A DNA stretch of 35,050 nucleotides, taken from the NCBI GenBank assembly GCA_003132805.1, contig PKYW01000011.1, positions 1,662 to 36,711 on the forward strand, read 5' to 3'. The DNA is from Candidatus Dormiibacterota bacterium (GTDB taxonomy: Bacteria > Chloroflexota > Dormibacteria > Aeolococcales > Aeolococcaceae). Below, one piece after another: positions 31,999 to 35,050 of this stretch (positions are counted from its first letter, which is position 1; the number at the start of each line of letters is the position of its first letter). The translations under genes were made by a program, and so were the position numbers. The notes beneath the pieces are model-generated. The model ran no database searches, had not been told where the DNA came from, and was given only the letters and a program-made list of their open reading frames with translations.

Positions 31999-32373
31999 CT
32001 GCTCATCGAGGACGACGTTGCCGCCGCCGAGATGTACCGGTTGCGTCTGGTGGCCGACGGATACTCGGTCGTGATCGGGCACGACGGTCGTGAAGGCCTG
32101 CGCCTCGCGACCGACGAAGCTCCAGACTTCATCTACCTCGATCTGCGCCTCCCGGGGCTCGACGGCTTCGAAGTCCTCGAGCGCCTCCGCGGCGACGCGG
32201 CGACCAGGCACATCCCGGTGATCATCCTCAGCAACTACGGCGAACCCGAGTTGCGAGAACGCGGCTTGCGGCTCGGCGCTCTCGAGTTCCTCGTCAAGGC
32301 TGACACGAACCCCGCACAGCTCTCCGAGAGCGTCGAACGGTCGATCGGACCGCGCGCACTGCCCTCAGTCTGA
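31999..32373 (+). CDS. Receiver-only response regulator (RR3), start codon unclear
   Basis: A CheY-like protein closely similar to RR1: LIEDDVAAAEMYRLRL, phospho-acceptor in IYLDLRLPGLDGFEVLERL, IILSNYGEPELRERGLRLGALEFLVKAD. The frame has no ATG, GTG or TTG between the in-frame stop at 31888 and ATG 32032, and the latter would cut off strand 1 and the acidic pair. Where RR1 has its GTG, this gene has GCG (31978). I give CTG 31999, 11 bases after GGAGGAGG (31980-31987), as the most plausible start; it may instead be a gene that lost its start codon. HK3 begins 33 bases downstream. Confidence 0.75.
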   Translation: MLIEDDVAAAEMYRLRLVADGYSVVIGHDGREGLRLATDEAPDFIYLDLRLPGLDGFEVLERLRGDAATRHIPVIILSNYGEPELRERGLRLGALEFLVKADTNPAQLSESVERSIGPRALPSV

Positions 32374-32406
32374 GTCGTAGCCGGCGCCGTACCGGACCTG
32401 GCATCC

Positions 32407-33525
32407 GTGTGGGCTGATCCGACCGTCACGGACGGCGCCTCGAACAACCTCATTCTCGAAGCAGTTCGGCTCGCCTCCCGGCTGACGTCGGCTGATGGAC
32501 AGGTCCGCGAAGCGTCGTGCTTCGCCTTGCACAGTGACGTCCTGACCTGCATCGCTGCTTCGGGGCCCGCAGAGACGCAGCCGCGCGGGCCGTACCGCAC
32601 ATCCGAGCAGGCCGCCTTCGACCGTGCGATCACGACCGGGGAGGTCGTCGACGACGACGCTCACGTCGTGGTTCCCGTTGCGGGAGAGGCGGGCGTTGGC
32701 GGGATCATCGTGATCGAGGGCACGGGAGGGCTCGACGAGGGACAGCGGACGGCCTTGGCGGCCATCGCCCGCATCGTCAGCCTCGGAATGCGCCAGGCCG
32801 CGACCGTCACGGAGCTCCAGCTCGAGGCTGAGCGCAGCCGCCGCCTCGAACGTCTCAAGAGCGAGTTCCTGAACATCGCGGCACACGAGCTGCGCAGTCC
32901 ACTTGGGATCATTCGCGGCTACGCGTCGATGCTCGGCGACGGAACGCTGCCCGGGGCGGATAACGGGCTGGCATTGAGCCGGATCAGTGAGAAGACAGAC
33001 GAGATGGCGCGTCTGATCTCCGACATGCTCGAGACGGCCCGCCTCGAGACCCTCGGGCTGGAGCTCGAACTCGAACCAGTTGACCTCCTGGAGATCGTCG
33101 ACAACGCGGTCCTCGCGATGCGTCCGCTGATGGGGCCCAGCCATCATTTCGCTTTGGCGTCGACCCGCGATGACATTGCCGCGGTCGCTGACAAACGACG
33201 GCTCACGACCATGCTGACCAACCTGATCGACAATGCGATCAAGTACTCACCTGCGGGCGGTGAGATCGAGATTTCCTGCGAGCACGACGACCGGGAGGCG
33301 ACGATTCTCGTGCGCGACCACGGGATCGGCATCAACTCCGAGCAGGCGCACCTGCTCTTCACGAGATTCGGGCGCCTGGTGACACCGGAGACGAGCCACA
33401 TCCGTGGGACCGGTCTCGGGCTCTATCTCGCTCGCGAGATCGCCCGGCTCCACGGCGGCGACATCAGCGTCCGGTCGAATCCGGACTCAGGAAGCACCTT
33501 TGTGGTCACGTTGCCACTCGCCTGA
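32407..33525 (+). CDS. Sensor histidine kinase with one GAF-like domain (HK3)
   Basis: A 372-residue soluble kinase with a short GAF-like sensor (about residues 10-130), a coiled-coil linker, HisKA with the phospho-acceptor H160 (NIAAHELRSPLGIIRGYASML) and HATPase_c with LTNLIDNAIKYSPAGGE, LVRDHGIGINSEQAHLLFTRF and GTGLGLYLAREIARLHGGD. The catalytic region is the closest match in the window to HK1. The start is GTG at 32407. It follows RR3, so RR3-HK3 is a pair; the RR1/RR3 and HK1/HK3 likeness suggests one duplicated ancestral pair. Downstream is a hairpin at 33540. Confidence 0.92.
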   Translation: MWADPTVTDGASNNLILEAVRLASRLTSADGQVREASCFALHSDVLTCIAASGPAETQPRGPYRTSEQAAFDRAITTGEVVDDDAHVVVPVAGEAGVGGIIVIEGTGGLDEGQRTALAAIARIVSLGMRQAATVTELQLEAERSRRLERLKSEFLNIAAHELRSPLGIIRGYASMLGDGTLPGADNGLALSRISEKTDEMARLISDMLETARLETLGLELELEPVDLLEIVDNAVLAMRPLMGPSHHFALASTRDDIAAVADKRRLTTMLTNLIDNAIKYSPAGGEIEISCEHDDREATILVRDHGIGINSEQAHLLFTRFGRLVTPETSHIRGTGLGLYLAREIARLHGGDISVRSNPDSGSTFVVTLPLA

Positions 33526-33539
33526 TCGCGGAAACGAAG

Positions 33540-33579
33540 AGTCCACCCGCGCCGTGAACTGGTCTCGGCGGGGTGGACT
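33540..33579. terminator. Hairpin after HK3
   Basis: AGTCCACCC-G-CGCCG (33540-33554) pairs with CGGCG-GGGTGGACT (33566-33579): a 14-bp stem with one bulged G. It is 14 bases after the HK3 stop and should terminate HK3, though the following bases are not a U-run. The stem core (CACCC/CGCCG with CGGCGGGGTGG) is shared with the hairpin at 24619-24652. The rest of the gap to 33698 holds no gene. Confidence 0.55.
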
Positions 33580-33698
33580 CGTTGGGAGGGGTGGGGGACA
33601 GCGATCACCTGACCGCTGACCCGTCGAGCTTAAACAGCGGTACCGATCATGTCAATTTAGGCGCCAGTCAAGCTATACAGTCCTGTCGAGCCTCGCGA

Positions 33699-34205
33699 TC
33701 AGGAGTTGTCCTCGACGTACTCCTCGGGGTCCTTGTCGGCAACACTGATGCCTCGGGCGCCGGCGTGGTCGGTCTCGAAGGACGCGAATGCCGACGCGAG
33801 CTCGGCCTGCTCGTCCGACGACGCTGCATCGTCGAACTCGATGAGCGGCCCCTTTTCCTCCTCGTCCATGTGCTCGGTATTGGCGTGGTCGGTTGCGCGC
33901 ACGGCCTGCCACCAGGCGTCATCTCCGATCCGGTGGCGCTGGGCGTCATGGATCGCGTCACGGATCTCGTTGTGATCCTTGATGGCGTCCTTGGTGTCGT
34001 CGACGGAGTCCGAATCGTCCTTGAGCAGCCGCGGGTAGAAGAGCGCCTCCTCTGCCGCCGCATGGACTTCGAGCCGGGCCGACAGCGCCGCCCAGAGCGA
34101 CGTCAGCGCGTCGGGGTCATCGCGCGCGGTCTCGAGTGCAGCGAATTGACTGCGAAACCAGATGTGGTCCAGGCGGATGAGATCGGTCACGCGGGTGGTC
34201 TGCAT
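33699..34205 (-). CDS. Hemerythrin (HHE-type) domain protein
   Basis: A 168-residue helical protein with the ligand pattern of HHE/hemerythrin domains: H in RLDHIWFRSQF, HAAAEEALFYPRL (H...E), IKDHNEIRDAI and TDHANTEHMDEEEKGPL (H, H, E). These residues bind a di-iron centre that may carry O2, sense redox state or handle peroxide or NO. The C-terminus (ISVADKDPEEYVEDNS) is acidic. The ATG at 34205 has AGGAG 5 bases upstream; the extension to 34313 is rejected. It is expressed leftward from the gap containing site D, the best palindrome of the island. Confidence 0.88.
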   Translation of the reverse strand: MQTTRVTDLIRLDHIWFRSQFAALETARDDPDALTSLWAALSARLEVHAAAEEALFYPRLLKDDSDSVDDTKDAIKDHNEIRDAIHDAQRHRIGDDAWWQAVRATDHANTEHMDEEEKGPLIEFDDAASSDEQAELASAFASFETDHAGARGISVADKDPEEYVEDNS

Positions 34206-34311
34206 GAGTCTCCTTTCATGAGGTGACGTACGCCGGACGCCTCGGCCTCGAACATGATCGCGCCACCGACGTCGTGGCTGTGTCTGGGCGAGCATGAAGA
34301 TGTTGGATTGC

Positions 34312-34330
34312 ATGATAGTAGCACTATCAT
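34312..34330. promoter_or_regulatory. Perfect 8-bp palindrome upstream of hemerythrin (site D)
   Basis: ATGATAGT (34312-34319), AGC, ACTATCAT (34323-34330): a perfect 8-bp inverted repeat and the best example of TGATAG-N5-CTATCA. It lies in the divergent gap between hemerythrin and the small acidic protein. Each arm contains TATCAT in the outward direction, so two -10 elements may be embedded in the operator. Confidence 0.65.
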
Positions 34331-34343
34331 ATAGACCCCCACA

Positions 34344-34529
34344 ATGAGGTACACATGGGGCACACTGGTGGCTATGAACATCCCGATGACGCCTCCGATC
34401 CCGCCCTCACTGCCCGATCCCGAGCCGGAGCCCGAGATCACGGATCCGGATCCGGATCCGGGTCAGCCGGAGGTGCCCGATCCCGATCGCACGGCTGACA
34501 CCCCCGAGACCGTCCCGGGCAACGAATAG
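34344..34529 (+). CDS. Small Pro/Asp/Glu-rich acidic protein
   Basis: A 61-residue frame, or 51 from the ATG at 34374 (MNIPMTPP), which follows GGTGG closely. The product is almost entirely P, D, E, T and V with D-P and E-P repeats; three GGATCC hexamers in tandem (34442-34459) encode part of it. No fold is expected. It starts 13 bases after site D and is divergent from hemerythrin. It may be a disordered small protein; coding is uncertain because low-complexity DNA can leave frames open. Confidence 0.4.
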   Translation: MRYTWGTLVAMNIPMTPPIPPSLPDPEPEPEITDPDPDPGQPEVPDPDRTADTPETVPGNE

Positions 34530-34576
34530 GCGTTAGCCGGCGGCGGCGCCTGGACCGCCGCGCACTCGATCGTGGC

Positions 34577-35050
34577 TCAGACGTCGAGGTTCTTTCGCAG
34601 AAAGGCGAGCATCCGGGGTAACGCGTCCAGGCGATTGGCCCGTTTGGCGAGGCCGTGTCCCTCGTCGTCGTAGACGAGCAGCTCACTTTCGACGCCCCGC
34701 GCGACCAGCGAGGCGTGCAACTGACGTGCCTCGCTGACCGGGACCCTGGGGTCGTTGGCGCCGTGGATCAACATCAGCGGGGCCTGAATCCGGTCGACGT
34801 GGGTCATCGGCGATGCCTCGATGAGAAAGTCGCGATCAGTCTCGAGAAATCCGTACTCCACCTCACGGACCCGGCGCCGGTATGGGGAGGTGTTCTCGAG
34901 GAACGTGACCAGGCTGCTGATCCCAACGGTCGCGATGCCCGCAGCCCACAGGTCGGGATAGAACGCGAGCGCCGCGAGCGTCATGTAGCCGCCGTACGAC
35001 CCGCCGATCACGGCCACGCGAGACGCGTCGACGCCGCGCTCCGCGAGTGA
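34577..35050 (-). CDS. S9 family peptidase, C-terminal part (runs off right edge)
   Basis: The last 157 residues of a prolyl-oligopeptidase-type alpha/beta-hydrolase. The serine nucleophile motif GGSYGGYM, the aspartate in IHGANDPRVP and the histidine in DDEGHGL give the full catalytic triad in the usual order and spacing. The frame is open at the window edge, so the N-terminal propeller and start lie outside. It is probably an acylaminoacyl- or dipeptidyl-peptidase-like enzyme; the subgroup cannot be told. It is convergent with the small acidic gene, with a 47-base gap. Confidence 0.92.
   Translation of the reverse strand, partial: SLAERGVDASRVAVIGGSYGGYMTLAALAFYPDLWAAGIATVGISSLVTFLENTSPYRRRVREVEYGFLETDRDFLIEASPMTHVDRIQAPLMLIHGANDPRVPVSEARQLHASLVARGVESELLVYDDEGHGLAKRANRLDALPRMLAFLRKNLDV

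Noticed and set aside
33627-33655. Leftward promoter-like TTGACA-N17-TAAGCT after HK3
   Set aside because: The -10 is poor, no gene follows on that strand before the HK3 3' end, and AT-rich gaps give such matches by chance.
34442-34459. Three tandem GGATCC hexamers as a repeat element
   Set aside because: Too short for a repeat locus; they encode the D-P repeats of the small acidic frame.
1-35050. Mobile elements, CRISPR, tRNA or rRNA genes
   Set aside because: I looked for transposase or integrase frames, regularly spaced repeats and tRNA-like folds and saw none; the duplicated genes lack flanking repeats that would mark a transposon.

Overview
The window is high-GC DNA (about two-thirds G+C by eye). 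Genes are packed tightly, often with ATGA/GTGA/TTGA stop-start overlaps, and GTG and TTG starts are common. No rRNA, tRNA, CRISPR array, insertion sequence or phage gene was seen. The gene families (asymmetric ABC exporters, DUF4232 lipoprotein, ECF sigma factor with a beta-propeller partner, TreX/TreY/TreZ, RsbA-like MEDS-ATPase, HspR-like MerR proteins) fit a Gram-positive-like 'terrabacterial' lineage, Actinomycetota or a soil-type Chloroflexota. I cannot decide between them from the sequence.

Layout. 1-2660: two overlapping genes for a heterodimeric ABC exporter whose NBDs are degenerate in complementary ways. 2579-3822: a DUF4232-type lipoprotein and a small membrane protein. 3920-5862: an ECF sigma factor overlapping a membrane protein with seven extracytoplasmic Asp-boxes, probably its anti-sigma sensor. 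5886-6573: a VOC protein and a small possible ACT-fold protein. 6657-10526: one 1289-residue polypeptide holding two complete ABC exporter halves. 10552-11944: a leftward HTH-regulator, thioredoxin and b561-like cytochrome operon with a palindrome at its first start codon. 11982-13564: an EamA/DMT transporter, a 32-codon ArsR remnant and a NUDIX hydrolase. 13569-20025: trehalose synthesis from glycogen, with treX divergent from treY-treZ across an AT-rich promoter.

20005-34529 is the most unusual part: a signalling island of three GAF histidine kinases, three receiver-only response regulators, a STAS protein and an RsbA-like MEDS-ATPase, two HspR-like MerR paralogues each beside a paralogous zinc-ribbon protein, a Cys/His zinc protein, a coiled-coil protein, an AI-2E-type membrane protein, two small predicted proteins and a hemerythrin. 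Most intergenic gaps here, and the treX/treY gap, carry versions of one palindromic signal built from CTATCA/TGATAG half-sites in two layouts (CTATCA-N7-TGATAG and TGATAG-N5-CTATCA). The best copy is a perfect 8-bp inverted repeat at 34312-34330. My working idea is one stress regulon in which kinases and receivers feed a partner switch, the MerR/zinc-ribbon pairs act on the shared operator, and trehalose synthesis and hemerythrin are outputs. The repeats and gene order are read directly from the sequence; the regulatory wiring is inference.

34577-35050 is the C-terminal part of an S9 (prolyl-oligopeptidase-type) peptidase that runs off the right edge.
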